From Lachnospiraceae bacterium AB2028 (GTDB taxonomy: Bacteria; Bacillota; Clostridia; Lachnospirales; Lachnospiraceae), in NCBI GenBank assembly GCA_000621425.1, contig JHYJ01000008.1, forward strand, positions 1 through 64,000: DNA of 64,000 nt, read 5' to 3'. Both the position numbers and the translations under genes were made by a program. How positions within the stretch are numbered: the first letter of the stretch is position 1; every line of letters starts with the position of its first letter. This document shows, piece after piece, positions 55,751-64,000 of this stretch. The notes beneath the pieces are model-generated. The model was not told where the DNA came from, did not search any database, and saw nothing but the letters and a program-made list of their open reading frames with translations.

Positions 55751-56212
55751 TTAAAAAGGTTTTGTCCAGAATTCTATCAGCTCTTTCATTTTGCTGATTG
55801 CCGCATAATAAACGCCGTTGCTTACGCCTTCGCTCCACATAGAGCCCTTGGTCCTTCCCTTTATTATATACTTTGAAAGGATATCTCCCATGACTTTTAT
55901 GTCCTTTATTTCAGCCTTCTCTATGAAGGAAAGCTCATCAGCCACGGTCCTTATACGGTACTTGTTAAAGGTATACTGATAATTCCTGTTTATGAATTTT
56001 GTTTTTTCCACTGCCCTGACAAAATTCATAAGGGTTCCGTCATATACAGGAAATTTTATGGTGCCGCCTTCGCCCTTGCTGGGATCATAGACATCCATAA
56101 GATTCTCGCCCCTTTTGCTCTCAAGCCAGCCAAGGTAACGCCCCAGTTCTAAAACATCCGAGCTGTATTCGTCTATAATTGCCATTATACCCGCTTTGTT
56201 TTTTAAATCCAT
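55751..56212 (-). CDS. Small conserved protein, possibly DUF6508
   Basis: The 153-residue protein has no signal or membrane segment. The C-terminal pattern (KVMGDILSKYIIKGRTKGSMWSEG, then ISKMKELIEFWTKPF) recalls DUF6508 proteins, though I cannot verify the match. AGAGGATATGCT precedes the ATG. It lies 13 bp after the histidine kinase stop, so it may be cotranscribed with that sensor. Its function is unknown. Confidence 0.6.
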   Translation of the reverse strand: MDLKNKAGIMAIIDEYSSDVLELGRYLGWLESKRGENLMDVYDPSKGEGGTIKFPVYDGTLMNFVRAVEKTKFINRNYQYTFNKYRIRTVADELSFIEKAEIKDIKVMGDILSKYIIKGRTKGSMWSEGVSNGVYYAAISKMKELIEFWTKPF

Positions 56213-56225
56213 AGCATATCCTCTC

Positions 56226-59021
56226 TTACATCATCAGCTGCACCATTTCCATTGCTTCATCATAATCAAAATTTCCTACTGCCTTCTTTATCTCCAAAAG
56301 CTGAGCCCTGATTCCGTCATCCATAGGATAGGATAGCAGTTTTTCCACTTTACGTAGCGCCTCTGCCTGCTCCAGCATTTCAAGACTTCCCTGAAGCGAA
56401 TTCATCTGTCCCAGGAACTCATCCCAAGTAAGAGACTCACTTCTCATTTCTATATCCGCTTCTTCCAGAAGACCTGCCTCGTCCAGCGCAGACCGTATGG
56501 TGAAAAGAAGCTCCTCGTATGTATCTGCTAACAGAAAACCTTCCCGTTCTATCTCTTCAGTATTACCATTCCTGCCGGCATATTCCTGGAGTCTGGCAAA
56601 CTCTGAAAGCTGCTTTGCTCCAATGCCTGCCATAAGGCCTTTCAGTGCATGTACTTCAAATACATACTGCCTGATATCCTGCATTTCTATGCACTGGCGT
56701 ATGCGTTCCACATGGGCATCACCGTCATCACAGATATATTTTAACATCTGTATATATCTTCCGGTGTCATTACCGTAATTTTTCATTCCCTCTGCTATAT
56801 CCACACCGGGGAGTGAAAGATCCAGGTCACCAAAATCCATATCCGACATGGGTCTGTCCACATAATGCAGGATTTCCGGCGGAAGGAATTTCTTCAGCAC
56901 TTCCTCCATTGCTCCTATATCGATAGGCTTGGAAATGTATTCCTGAAAACCGTTCTGTAAAAACATCTCCCTTGTGCCGCTTATGGCATTAGCGGTAAGC
57001 GCTATTACAGGCATGGAGTTGACCCTGGGATCCGGATCCTCCCGCAAAAGTTTCGTGGTCTCAATACCGTCAAGCTCCGGCATCATCTGGTCCATAAGTA
57101 TCATATGGTAGTTATTGCGGGCTACTTTATCCAGGCATTCTTTTCCGGAAAGTGCCGTGTCCACCCTCACCTGGTACATAGCCAGTATTCCCTGGGCCAC
57201 CTTGATATTGGTAATATTATCATCCACAACCAGGATACGGGCAAGGGGTGCAATGAAAGTCTTTCTGTCCCTTTCCGTTTCCATCGGAAGCTCTATATAA
57301 TCATAGTTGCCTAACGGGGTAGGATCAGCGATTTTCTGATTATAATAAAATGAAAATACGCTGCCAACACCATAGGTACTCTTTACATCTATCATGCCGC
57401 CCATGGATTCCACCAGCCTCTTGCATATGGCCAGTCCCAGACCGGTTCCCTCTATGGTCCTGTTCTGGATCATATCCGCACGCTGGAAGCTCTCAAAAAG
57501 CGTCGGCAGGCTTTCCTGCCTGATGCCGCAGCCGGTATCTTCTATTGAAGCACTCACACATGCTCCGTCGGGAGTTTCTTCCCAGTCCACGCTTAAGCGT
57601 ATATATCCCCGCTTCGTATATTTTACGGCATTTGTGAGAATATTTGTATATATCTGCCGCACATGTGTCTCATCCCCAAGAAAAAGGCTGGGCATGTTCT
57701 CATTTACATGCACTATCAGCTCAACATTCTTATCCACCAGCTTAAGGCCTATCATATTGCAGATATCCTTAAGGACCAGTCCTAAGTTATATTCGCTCTC
57801 ATTATTTTCAGTCTTGCCGGTCTCTATCTTGGAAAAGTCAAGGATACCGTTTATGAGTGAAAGCAGGGTATTGCTGGCACTGCGGATGTTATTCGCATTC
57901 TCCTCTACCTTGCTGTTAATGTTGTCATTAAGTATCAGCTCCGTCATGCCTATAATGGCATTCATAGGGGTACGGATCTCATGGCTCATGTTTGCCAGGA
58001 AAACAGACTTAGCCTGGTTTGCCTTTTCAGCTTCATTCTTAAGCTCGATCAGGCGCTGGGTAAATTCATGTTCATCTGTCTTGTCATTAATCCATATGGT
58101 GGTTCCCTTGTACTTTCCCATATCATAAAAAGGAACCAGAGAGATCAGATATATCCTCCCGTTAACTTCCATCTCTTTTTTGTCATTCTTGCAGAGTTTC
58201 TTAACCACATCCAGCCTTGTAGCCTCGTAATTGAGCCGGGGGAAGATCTCGCCGGCCTTTTCATTTGTGAAAAGAATCCTTTCCGCCGCATCCACCACCA
58301 CGAAACCTTCCTCAATGGTTTCAATGATGTCGTCCCGGGCCATCTGCATGGAATCAAACATCCTAAACTTAAATACGATAAATATAGCAATAGTCCATGC
58401 CAAAACAAGAGATATCCTCAACGGCATTACATCCTTGGCATAAGGTACTACGCTAAGTATCAGTCCCACAACAGGTATAAGCCCCGTAAAAGCAAGACAG
58501 GCAGCTCCATGATTAGTCTCAAGGAAAGCATTCCTGTAATTCTGGAAGGTGATGAAGAAACCGAATATGCCTATCAGCACCGTCGGCACAAGATCGATAT
58601 AGTAAATAGTGCTGTAGCTGATATCCTGTGGAAAAATATTCCTGCCGGAAGCGACTATAATGGGATTACCAAGGATTGAAAGAACAGCCACCAGGCCACA
58701 ATGGAAAAAGAAATATACTAAAATCGGAACAGAAAACTGTTTCGGAATCTTTACGCCGCAGGTGCTGATTGAAAAGAATGCAAACGCCGTCACGAATCCG
58801 CAGACGCCCATATGCTCCATGGCGATGGAACCGCATGCAGCTGATGAATCCCCGGCAAGAAGACCTGCCATGGCCGCAACCAGCACAACAACAAGGGATG
58901 CCCCCGTAAAATTAAGATTGCGAACAATCTCAGAAGGCTCCGACCTATTTATCAGAACCATTGAAAGTGCCAAAAGAATCAAGCCGGCAAGAACTGCCGA
59001 TAACATAATATAGTACATCAT
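56226..59021 (-). CDS. Hybrid sensor histidine kinase with 7TM, REC and HPt domains
   Basis: The 931-residue protein has seven N-terminal membrane segments (to about 222), a PAS-type region (about 225-310), HisKA with the phospho-accepting histidine in SHEIRTP near 344, an HATPase domain, a receiver domain with DDN near 605 and the phosphoaspartate in MDQMMPE near 644, and an HPt domain with the histidine in EVHALKG near 789. It is a self-contained phosphorelay without DNA-binding output, so its partner response regulator must lie elsewhere. No ribosome binding site is seen, and a TAAAAT box lies 9 bp ahead of the ATG. The ligand is unknown. Confidence 0.92.
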   Translation of the reverse strand: MMYYIMLSAVLAGLILLALSMVLINRSEPSEIVRNLNFTGASLVVVLVAAMAGLLAGDSSAACGSIAMEHMGVCGFVTAFAFFSISTCGVKIPKQFSVPILVYFFFHCGLVAVLSILGNPIIVASGRNIFPQDISYSTIYYIDLVPTVLIGIFGFFITFQNYRNAFLETNHGAACLAFTGLIPVVGLILSVVPYAKDVMPLRISLVLAWTIAIFIVFKFRMFDSMQMARDDIIETIEEGFVVVDAAERILFTNEKAGEIFPRLNYEATRLDVVKKLCKNDKKEMEVNGRIYLISLVPFYDMGKYKGTTIWINDKTDEHEFTQRLIELKNEAEKANQAKSVFLANMSHEIRTPMNAIIGMTELILNDNINSKVEENANNIRSASNTLLSLINGILDFSKIETGKTENNESEYNLGLVLKDICNMIGLKLVDKNVELIVHVNENMPSLFLGDETHVRQIYTNILTNAVKYTKRGYIRLSVDWEETPDGACVSASIEDTGCGIRQESLPTLFESFQRADMIQNRTIEGTGLGLAICKRLVESMGGMIDVKSTYGVGSVFSFYYNQKIADPTPLGNYDYIELPMETERDRKTFIAPLARILVVDDNITNIKVAQGILAMYQVRVDTALSGKECLDKVARNNYHMILMDQMMPELDGIETTKLLREDPDPRVNSMPVIALTANAISGTREMFLQNGFQEYISKPIDIGAMEEVLKKFLPPEILHYVDRPMSDMDFGDLDLSLPGVDIAEGMKNYGNDTGRYIQMLKYICDDGDAHVERIRQCIEMQDIRQYVFEVHALKGLMAGIGAKQLSEFARLQEYAGRNGNTEEIEREGFLLADTYEELLFTIRSALDEAGLLEEADIEMRSESLTWDEFLGQMNSLQGSLEMLEQAEALRKVEKLLSYPMDDGIRAQLLEIKKAVGNFDYDEAMEMVQLMM

Positions 59022-59060
59022 AACATGGATATTTTATCAGATTTGGATAAAAAAAACCAC

Positions 59061-59089
59061 TTGCCAAGATAATTCGGATTTGCTATTAT
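59061..59089 (+). promoter_or_regulatory. Promoter of tRNA-Trp gene
   Basis: TTGCCA and TATTAT are separated by 17 bp, with TG before the -10 (extended form). The tRNA starts 15 bp after the -10 box. Confidence 0.8.
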
Positions 59090-59103
59090 TACATTTGTTG
59101 TTT

Positions 59104-59174
59104 AGGGGCATAGTTAAACGGTTTAACATCGGTCTCCAAAACCGTCGAAGAGGGTTCGACTCCTTCTGCCCCTG
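59104..59174 (+). tRNA. tRNA-Trp (anticodon CCA)
   Basis: The acceptor arms AGGGGCA and TGCCCCT pair, with discriminator G. The anticodon loop is CTCCAAA (anticodon CCA), and the T-arm has GGTTCGACTCC. The anticodon stem TCGGT/ACCGT has one mismatch at its base. The final CCA is not encoded. The gene stands alone. Confidence 0.95.
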
Positions 59175-59182
59175 CTAATACT

Positions 59183-59210
59183 AAAAAGGACTGCATAAGC
59201 AGTCCTTTTT
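59183..59210. terminator. Bidirectional intrinsic terminator
   Basis: AAAAAGGACTGC, loop ATAA and GCAGTCCTTTTT form a stem with T-runs on both strands. It ends the tRNA-Trp transcript and the ABC-F gene that stops at 59221. Confidence 0.9.
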
Positions 59211-59220
59211 GTATGTCTTA

Positions 59221-61161
59221 TCACATTTCCCCTAGTTTTTCGTTCAGCTGTTCCCACTCGGCCATATACTCATCATCCTGCTGACTTAAGGCATCTATCT
59301 GTGACTGCAGCTCCTCGAGTTTTTTATAGTCGCTGGCATTTGCGGGGTCATTAAGCTCTTCTTCAAGAGCAGCTTTCTTTGCATCGTTTTCCTCAAGAAG
59401 GACCTCAAGCCTTGCCACACGCCTTTCCATACGGGAACGTTCTTTCCCCAGGTTAACAGATTTCTTTTTGGGTTCCGCAGGCTGCTCATTACCTTCTGCT
59501 TCTGTTTTTTCCGCATGGCCTATATTCCAGACATTCTCCGGCTTGTCAGCCTTCTCCCTGCCCCGTTCACGCTCATACTCCTCATAGTCAAAGGGGAAGT
59601 ACTCTGCGCCGTTGCCTTCAAAGATGATAAGTGAATCAGCCACCTCACGCACAAGGTACCTGTCGTGAGTAACAAATATGAGGGTACCCTCGTATTCCTT
59701 CAGCATACCCTCCAGGGCTTCCTTGCCCACTATGTCCATATGGTTTGTGGGCTCATCCAGCATTAAAAGGTTGGGCCTGGTCTCAAATATCTTGGCAAGG
59801 GCAAGCCTAACCTTTTCACCGCCGGAAAGGAGCGATACTTCCTTAAATACATCATCACCGGTAAAAAGAAAGCCGCCCAGTATATTTCTGACCTCCGTTT
59901 CCGTAAGTGTCGGATACATATCCCAGAAATCATCCAGGACGCACTTATCGCTCACATACTGTGCCATCTGCTGGTCAAAATATCCGGGCTCAACACCGTG
60001 GCCGTAGCTAAATTTTCCCGACTTTTTAGCAAGCTTACCGGTAAGGGTTTTCAAAAGTGTAGATTTCCCAAGGCCGTTTCCGCCTATCACACCTAACTTC
60101 TGCCCCTTCTTTACAGAAAATGAAAGTTTCGCAAGTGTGTCGTCATAACCGATCCCTAAGTTATCAACGCTAAGCACATCGTTGCCGCTTTCCTTTGCAG
60201 GCTTTGTCAGAGTGTGGAAAGCCTTAAGCTCGTACTCCTCCGGCGCCTCGATCTTTTCCATATGCTCAATCTGCTTGAGCTTATTTTTTGCCATGGATGC
60301 CTTGGTGGCCTTATGGATAAAACGGTCCGCCACCGCCTGCAGTCTTTCTATCTCTTTCTGCTGGGCTTCATAGGCTTTTTTCTGCTGTTCGTATCTTTCC
60401 TTCTTTACTTTGACAAAATCAGAATAGTTTCCAACATACCTTGTCATCCGGGCATGCTCTATCTCGTAGATTTCATCTGCTACCCTGTCCATGAAAAGCC
60501 TGTCGTGGGACACCACGATTACAGCTCTCGGATATTCCTTTATGTAGCCTTCCAGCCAGCTTATGGTGGATATATCCAGGTGGTTTGTAGGCTCATCCAG
60601 GATAAGTATGTCAGGCCTTGACAGCAGAAGCTTTATGAAAGCAATCTTGGTCCTCTGTCCGCCGGAAAACTCGGAAAGAGGCCTGCTTTCATCCTCTTTA
60701 GTAAAGCCAAAGCGCTCAAATACGGTCTCATAGTCCTTTTCATAGCGGTAGCCGCCCATGTAATTGAACCGTTCCTCCAGCAGGGCGTATTCCCCTGCCA
60801 AAGCCTCGTCCGGAGCCGTATCCAGACGCTTAAGCATATCGTCCAGCTTTTTCTTCATTTCCAGCACAGGCAAAAAAACCTTACGGATCTCATCGCCGAG
60901 AACGGCGCTGTCATCCGTAAAGGTCATCTGGGATAGCCAGCCTATTGTAAGTCCCGGGGACTTTACAAAGGCCGGCTGAATATTTCCATCTCTTTTGTCT
61001 GCTGAAATCTCTCCTGAAAGAAATCTCAGGAAAGTGGTCTTGCCGCATCCGTTTCTTCCTACTATGGCAATCTTCTCGGTATTCTTAACCTTGAAAGAAA
61101 TATCCTTTATAAGGGTTCTGTCACCGTAGGAAATATCGGCATTACTGACCTGAAGCAACAT
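59221..61161 (-). CDS. ABC-F family ATPase
   Basis: The 646-residue protein has two ATPase domains with Walker A GRNGCGKTT (36-44) and GGNGLGKST (near 360) and LSGGE/FSGGQ signatures, joined by an arginine/lysine-rich linker, and a C-terminal coiled coil (about 555-646). There are no membrane segments. ABC-F proteins act on ribosomes: some give antibiotic protection, others help translation factors. Which subclass this is cannot be settled by eye. It is preceded by 11 bp to the next gene and followed by the terminator shared with tRNA-Trp. Confidence 0.92.
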   Translation of the reverse strand: MLLQVSNADISYGDRTLIKDISFKVKNTEKIAIVGRNGCGKTTFLRFLSGEISADKRDGNIQPAFVKSPGLTIGWLSQMTFTDDSAVLGDEIRKVFLPVLEMKKKLDDMLKRLDTAPDEALAGEYALLEERFNYMGGYRYEKDYETVFERFGFTKEDESRPLSEFSGGQRTKIAFIKLLLSRPDILILDEPTNHLDISTISWLEGYIKEYPRAVIVVSHDRLFMDRVADEIYEIEHARMTRYVGNYSDFVKVKKERYEQQKKAYEAQQKEIERLQAVADRFIHKATKASMAKNKLKQIEHMEKIEAPEEYELKAFHTLTKPAKESGNDVLSVDNLGIGYDDTLAKLSFSVKKGQKLGVIGGNGLGKSTLLKTLTGKLAKKSGKFSYGHGVEPGYFDQQMAQYVSDKCVLDDFWDMYPTLTETEVRNILGGFLFTGDDVFKEVSLLSGGEKVRLALAKIFETRPNLLMLDEPTNHMDIVGKEALEGMLKEYEGTLIFVTHDRYLVREVADSLIIFEGNGAEYFPFDYEEYERERGREKADKPENVWNIGHAEKTEAEGNEQPAEPKKKSVNLGKERSRMERRVARLEVLLEENDAKKAALEEELNDPANASDYKKLEELQSQIDALSQQDDEYMAEWEQLNEKLGEM

Positions 61162-61172
61162 TACATGGTGCC

Positions 61173-61595
61173 TCAGACTTTCGTATAAATCTCAGTGTCA
61201 ATGCTGTCCTGGCCATCACGGAAAGTGAAGGCAACAGCAGGGGTCTGTACATTAAGACCTACAAATGCACATGTTGACCTGATCTTCTCGCTTACAGCAA
61301 GCATTATGTGGTTAAGGAAATTCTTCTTGATGACATCATCAAGATTGTCAACGAAAGTGCTTACGCTTACAGGCGTAATGGTTTCGATCTCCATCTTCAT
61401 GATCTTGTTTTCCTGGTCAGCTACAGTATGCTTTACTGCAACCATGGCAACCGTAGGTGCTGAAGGGTTCAGGTTCACTGAAACCTTTGTGCTAACCGAC
61501 ATCTGGATAGCCTCACCTGCTTTTGCATTGAAACTATGGTCGTAATGCAATGACTTGATAGTTGTTGCTCCTATTGTTACTTTTACGTCTTTCAT
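61173..61595 (-). CDS. Hypothetical protein, possibly SecB-like
   Basis: The 140-residue protein has no signal or membrane segment. It is beta-rich, with an amphipathic helix near the end (DVIKKNFLNHIMLAVSEKIRSTCAFVGLNVQTPAVAF). The arrangement recalls the SecB-type chaperone fold, in which long strands are followed by one helix, but the primary sequence match is weak. AGGAGGGAAAAC precedes the ATG. It lies between the Mrp gene and ABC-F. An export or assembly role is a guess. Confidence 0.45.
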   Translation of the reverse strand: MKDVKVTIGATTIKSLHYDHSFNAKAGEAIQMSVSTKVSVNLNPSAPTVAMVAVKHTVADQENKIMKMEIETITPVSVSTFVDNLDDVIKKNFLNHIMLAVSEKIRSTCAFVGLNVQTPAVAFTFRDGQDSIDTEIYTKV

Positions 61596-61610
61596 GTTTT
61601 CCCTCCTGAA

Positions 61611-62468
61611 TTAACTGTTCTCAACTGTTTTCAATGTTTTCATTCTCTCGCTTAACTTCTCAAACTCCTCCGGAAGTCCTTCCGATCCAAGAACATCCCC
61701 CCTGCCCTGGTCACAGAGTCCTGACAGTTCAGGATTCATAGGCAGCCTTACTACTGTATCTATTCCATATTCATCAGCAACTTCTTTAACGCGGCTCTTA
61801 CCGAATATCTCATGAATTTCTCCGCAATCCGGGCACTTGAAATATGACATATTCTCAACTATGCCCAGTACCGGCACGTTCATCATTTCAGCCATCTTAA
61901 CAGCCTTGGAAACGATCATGCCCACCAGTTCCTGCGGTGAAGTAACTATCACTATCCCATCGATAGGAAGGGACTGCATAACGGTAAGGGCTACATCACC
62001 TGTTCCGGGCGGCATGTCTACAAACATATAGTCCACCCCGCCCCAGGCAACGTCTGTCCAGAACTGCTTTACTGCATTTGATATAAGTGTCCCTCTCCAT
62101 AAAACCGGATCCGATGGATCATCAAGGAGCAGGTTTATGCTCATGAGCTTTATGTCATTTATTGTCTCTGCCGGCAGGATATTCTTTCCGTCATAACCTG
62201 CCTTTTCCGTTACTCCATACATCCTGGGAATTGACGGGCCGGTAATGTCTGCATCAAGTATGCCAACTTTATTGCCCTGTGCCTGCATGCTGTTTGCAAG
62301 AAGGGACGTAACCATTGACTTGCCTACTCCGCCCTTACCGCTTATAACAGCAACAACATGCTTAATATCCGATGCCTCATTCTGGGGTGCTTTTGCTATT
62401 CCCCCATTTCTGCTATTGCAGCCGCTCACTCCGCATGAGCTGCAATTTCCTTCACAACCTTCAGCCAT
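61611..62468 (-). CDS. Mrp/NBP35-type Fe-S carrier ATPase
   Basis: The 285-residue protein has an N-terminal cysteine cluster (C5, C9, C12, C17), a P-loop GKGGVGKS (44-51), the DADITGPSIPRMYG motif and a bridging CPDC near 213. Such proteins carry and transfer [4Fe-4S] clusters. It is distinct from MinD by its CxxC motif. GGAGGAAATAA precedes the ATG. It starts 63 bp after the CheC-family gene. Confidence 0.93.
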   Translation of the reverse strand: MAEGCEGNCSSCGVSGCNSRNGGIAKAPQNEASDIKHVVAVISGKGGVGKSMVTSLLANSMQAQGNKVGILDADITGPSIPRMYGVTEKAGYDGKNILPAETINDIKLMSINLLLDDPSDPVLWRGTLISNAVKQFWTDVAWGGVDYMFVDMPPGTGDVALTVMQSLPIDGIVIVTSPQELVGMIVSKAVKMAEMMNVPVLGIVENMSYFKCPDCGEIHEIFGKSRVKEVADEYGIDTVVRLPMNPELSGLCDQGRGDVLGSEGLPEEFEKLSERMKTLKTVENS

Positions 62469-62531
62469 TTATTTCCTCCAAACTAAAGAGGATCCGAAGA
62501 CCCTCTGTCTCTATCATTAATAAAGTTTTAT

Positions 62532-63188
62532 TTAGTATCCAATCTCACCTTGTTGTTTCTTCATAAGGAACAGGTCGGCGATAGCCTTGGCCAGTCTGTA
62601 TGGATAGAGCTGCATCATCTGGGTCTGTATGTGAGTTCCCATCTTTACATCGAATGTGATCTGTACAAAACGGTCATCATTCTTGAAGGAGTCATCAATG
62701 AAGACCCCTGCCTCCATCATTTCGGTGGTAGGAGTGGAAATATCCACCATCTTGTTAAGCATCATGCCCATCGCAGTAGCAGCAGAACCCATCATCTGGT
62801 TCATTGACTCTGATACGGCACTCATGTGAAGCTCGGATATGTCCTGCTGATAAAACATGCCATGTCCATCACTTCCCATCATAAGATCCGTCATGATCTT
62901 TACATCATCTTCCTTTAGGAAAAGTACGCTGAAACCATCCAGACCTTTTACATAATCCACTCTGGTAATAACGGATTTTTCCTTATGTTCTTCAACGGCC
63001 TCACCCTTGTTTTTGATCATAACTTGGGGTGTAGAGATATCAATATCACCATGAATGAGCACCGACAATGCCGTCATAGCATTACCCAAAGTGATATTTG
63101 CCACCTCACCTATGGCAGAAAGCTCCATAGCATTAAATCCGCTGGCATCAGCCTTTTCGATAGCTGCTTTTGTAGCTGCATTATCCAT
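62532..63188 (-). CDS. CheC-family chemotaxis phosphatase
   Basis: The 218-residue protein has two copies of the CheC/FliY active-site pattern S-x3-E-x2-N-x22-P: S24, E28, N31, P54 and S123, E127, N130, P153. These dephosphorylate CheY-P. There is no C-terminal FliN part, so it fits CheC rather than FliY. A CheX relation is less likely because two motifs are present. The start at 63188 has GGGAG upstream. No cheD is adjacent. A good promoter lies at 63255-63283. Confidence 0.88.
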   Translation of the reverse strand: MDNAATKAAIEKADASGFNAMELSAIGEVANITLGNAMTALSVLIHGDIDISTPQVMIKNKGEAVEEHKEKSVITRVDYVKGLDGFSVLFLKEDDVKIMTDLMMGSDGHGMFYQQDISELHMSAVSESMNQMMGSAATAMGMMLNKMVDISTPTTEMMEAGVFIDDSFKNDDRFVQITFDVKMGTHIQTQMMQLYPYRLAKAIADLFLMKKQQGEIGY

Positions 63189-63254
63189 ATTGCAGTCTCC
63201 CATCCACTCATATTAAAACTGTACAAACAGACTACTTTCAAAAACTTATAAACC

Positions 63255-63283
63255 ATTATACCAAAGCAGCCATTTTAATGCAA
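63255..63283 (-). promoter_or_regulatory. Promoter of the CheC-family gene
   Basis: TTGCAT and TATAAT on the minus strand are 17 bp apart, about 67 bp before the gene start. Confidence 0.8.
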
Positions 63284-63325
63284 AAAACTTTTTGCGTCAG
63301 ATTTCAATTAAATTTAAATTAGATT

Positions 63326-64000
63326 TCAGTTGTCAATTTTCAGCAGTTCAGAAAAAGAATAGGAAATATTATCCTTCTCCGAATCTACGCTGATTGTATA
63401 ACTTCTGGTCTGACAGCCGTTCTTCCGTAATGTCACCACATATGTTCCTGCCTTTTTTTCAAATTTGACAGGCGATATGCCAAGGTATGTTCCGTCAAGA
63501 TAGACCTCAACCCCCGAAGGTGATTCTATGGTCACATAATACACACCGGGCGTTACCACATTTGAAACCGATGTCGGAGTAGGTATCGCTGTAGGCGCAG
63601 CGGTTGCAGAGTTTACCGATACAGCAGAATTCGTTGAAGCGCTGTTTTGCGACGCACTGTTGCTTGATGAACTATTATTTGAAGCACTGTTTGCTGACGC
63701 AGATCCAAGGGATGGAGTTGGCGTAGGGGAATCCGGAGATGCCGTAGGACTTCCGTCGCTTACAAGAGTCACTCCCAGTGTAGCATGTGGTTCGGCAACC
63801 CTTATGTATCTGCTCACGGTCTCATACCCTTGGGCAGTCACCACCATCTGATGGAGACCGTATGACAGCTCTATTTCATCCGTTATATCTGCCTTTTCCC
63901 CATCAATATAAACATTCGCATTCTGGGGTGTAACTGTAAATATTATGCCGCCGTACAAAGGCTCTGTCTGATACTTGCTAAGGTCCATGCTGATCTCTGC
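63326..64000 (-). CDS. PEGA-domain protein with Ser/Asn-rich linker (partial at window edge)
   Basis: The visible part carries two PEGA domains (roughly 13-75 and 150-212 of the visible 224 residues), each a ~60-residue beta fold often found on the surface. The first contains NANVYIDGEKADI and TAQGYETVSRYI, the second GVEVYLDGTYLGIS and TYVVTLRKNG. Between them is a linker rich in Ser, Asn, Thr and Pro (about 80-145). The reading frame stays open to the window edge, upstream of an internal ATG at 63988, so the start is unseen. Such proteins occur in cell envelopes of clostridia. Confidence 0.82.
   Translation of the reverse strand, partial: AEISMDLSKYQTEPLYGGIIFTVTPQNANVYIDGEKADITDEIELSYGLHQMVVTAQGYETVSRYIRVAEPHATLGVTLVSDGSPTASPDSPTPTPSLGSASANSASNNSSSSNSASQNSASTNSAVSVNSATAAPTAIPTPTSVSNVVTPGVYYVTIESPSGVEVYLDGTYLGISPVKFEKKAGTYVVTLRKNGCQTRSYTISVDSEKDNISYSFSELLKIDN

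Noticed and set aside
57394-58128. 244-codon open frame on the plus strand
   Set aside because: It lies antisense to the histidine kinase and its translation has no family resemblance; it is a shadow of the real gene.
1-64000. CRISPR array, prophage or further IS copies
   Set aside because: No regularly spaced repeats, phage genes or second transposase are visible in the window.

Overview
This window looks like part of the chromosome of a motile anaerobe in the Lachnospiraceae (Clostridia), of the Roseburia/Butyrivibrio type. The clues are moderate GC, strong AGGAGG-type ribosome binding sites, the LL-diaminopimelate aminotransferase route (dapL, dapF), a type I-alpha-length glutamine synthetase, a TGS-containing nucleoside kinase, and flagellum or chemotaxis-linked genes (pseudaminic acid cytidylyltransferase, PilZ protein, CheC-type phosphatase). 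The genus assignment is inference.

Layout. Positions 1-265 hold the left end of an IS110-family element: the first codons of the transposase and, in the leader, a two-stem-loop RNA that looks like a bridge RNA. From 266 to about 38,800 almost everything is on the minus strand in tightly packed operons: cysteine desulfurase, rsmE, prmA; glycogen debranching enzyme with pseF; a folate block (folC, folE, folP, folB-folK fusion) preceded by PH-domain and PilZ genes and glgB; a heterodimeric ABC exporter with a DJ-1 protein; dapL, dapF and glnA; metG, exonuclease III, clpS-clpA; argC and a second heterodimeric ABC exporter; an acyltransferase, pgeF, ywlG and rho. A 133-bp cluster of inverted repeats lies at 19250-19382.

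Around 39-43.5 kb the strand changes. RNase P RNA (rnpB, plus) is followed by two minus-strand genes (a membrane-anchored protein and a GH25 lysozyme), then rarA and a LytTR regulator on the plus strand. The 361-bp gap at 43119-43479 has no gene. It carries an 11+11 bp palindrome, a TATAAT box, a compact GC-richer segment and a strong terminator, which together look like an unassigned small RNA gene.

From 43.5 kb to the end the minus strand resumes: a YhcC-type radical SAM protein, malic enzyme, nucleoside kinase, a replication/RNA block (dgt, dnaG, trmK, nif3) that lacks the rpoD often found between dnaG and trmK, purL, a small conserved protein, and a large 7TM hybrid histidine kinase. A tRNA-Trp gene (plus) with its own promoter and terminator separates these from an ABC-F ATPase, a possible SecB-like protein, an Mrp-type Fe-S carrier, a CheC-family phosphatase and a PEGA-domain surface protein cut by the window edge.

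Most content is housekeeping metabolism (folate, lysine/peptidoglycan precursor, arginine, glutamine, purine, glycogen). The parts least explained by known genes are the IS110 leader RNA, the palindrome cluster at 19.3 kb and the RNA-like locus at 43.3 kb.
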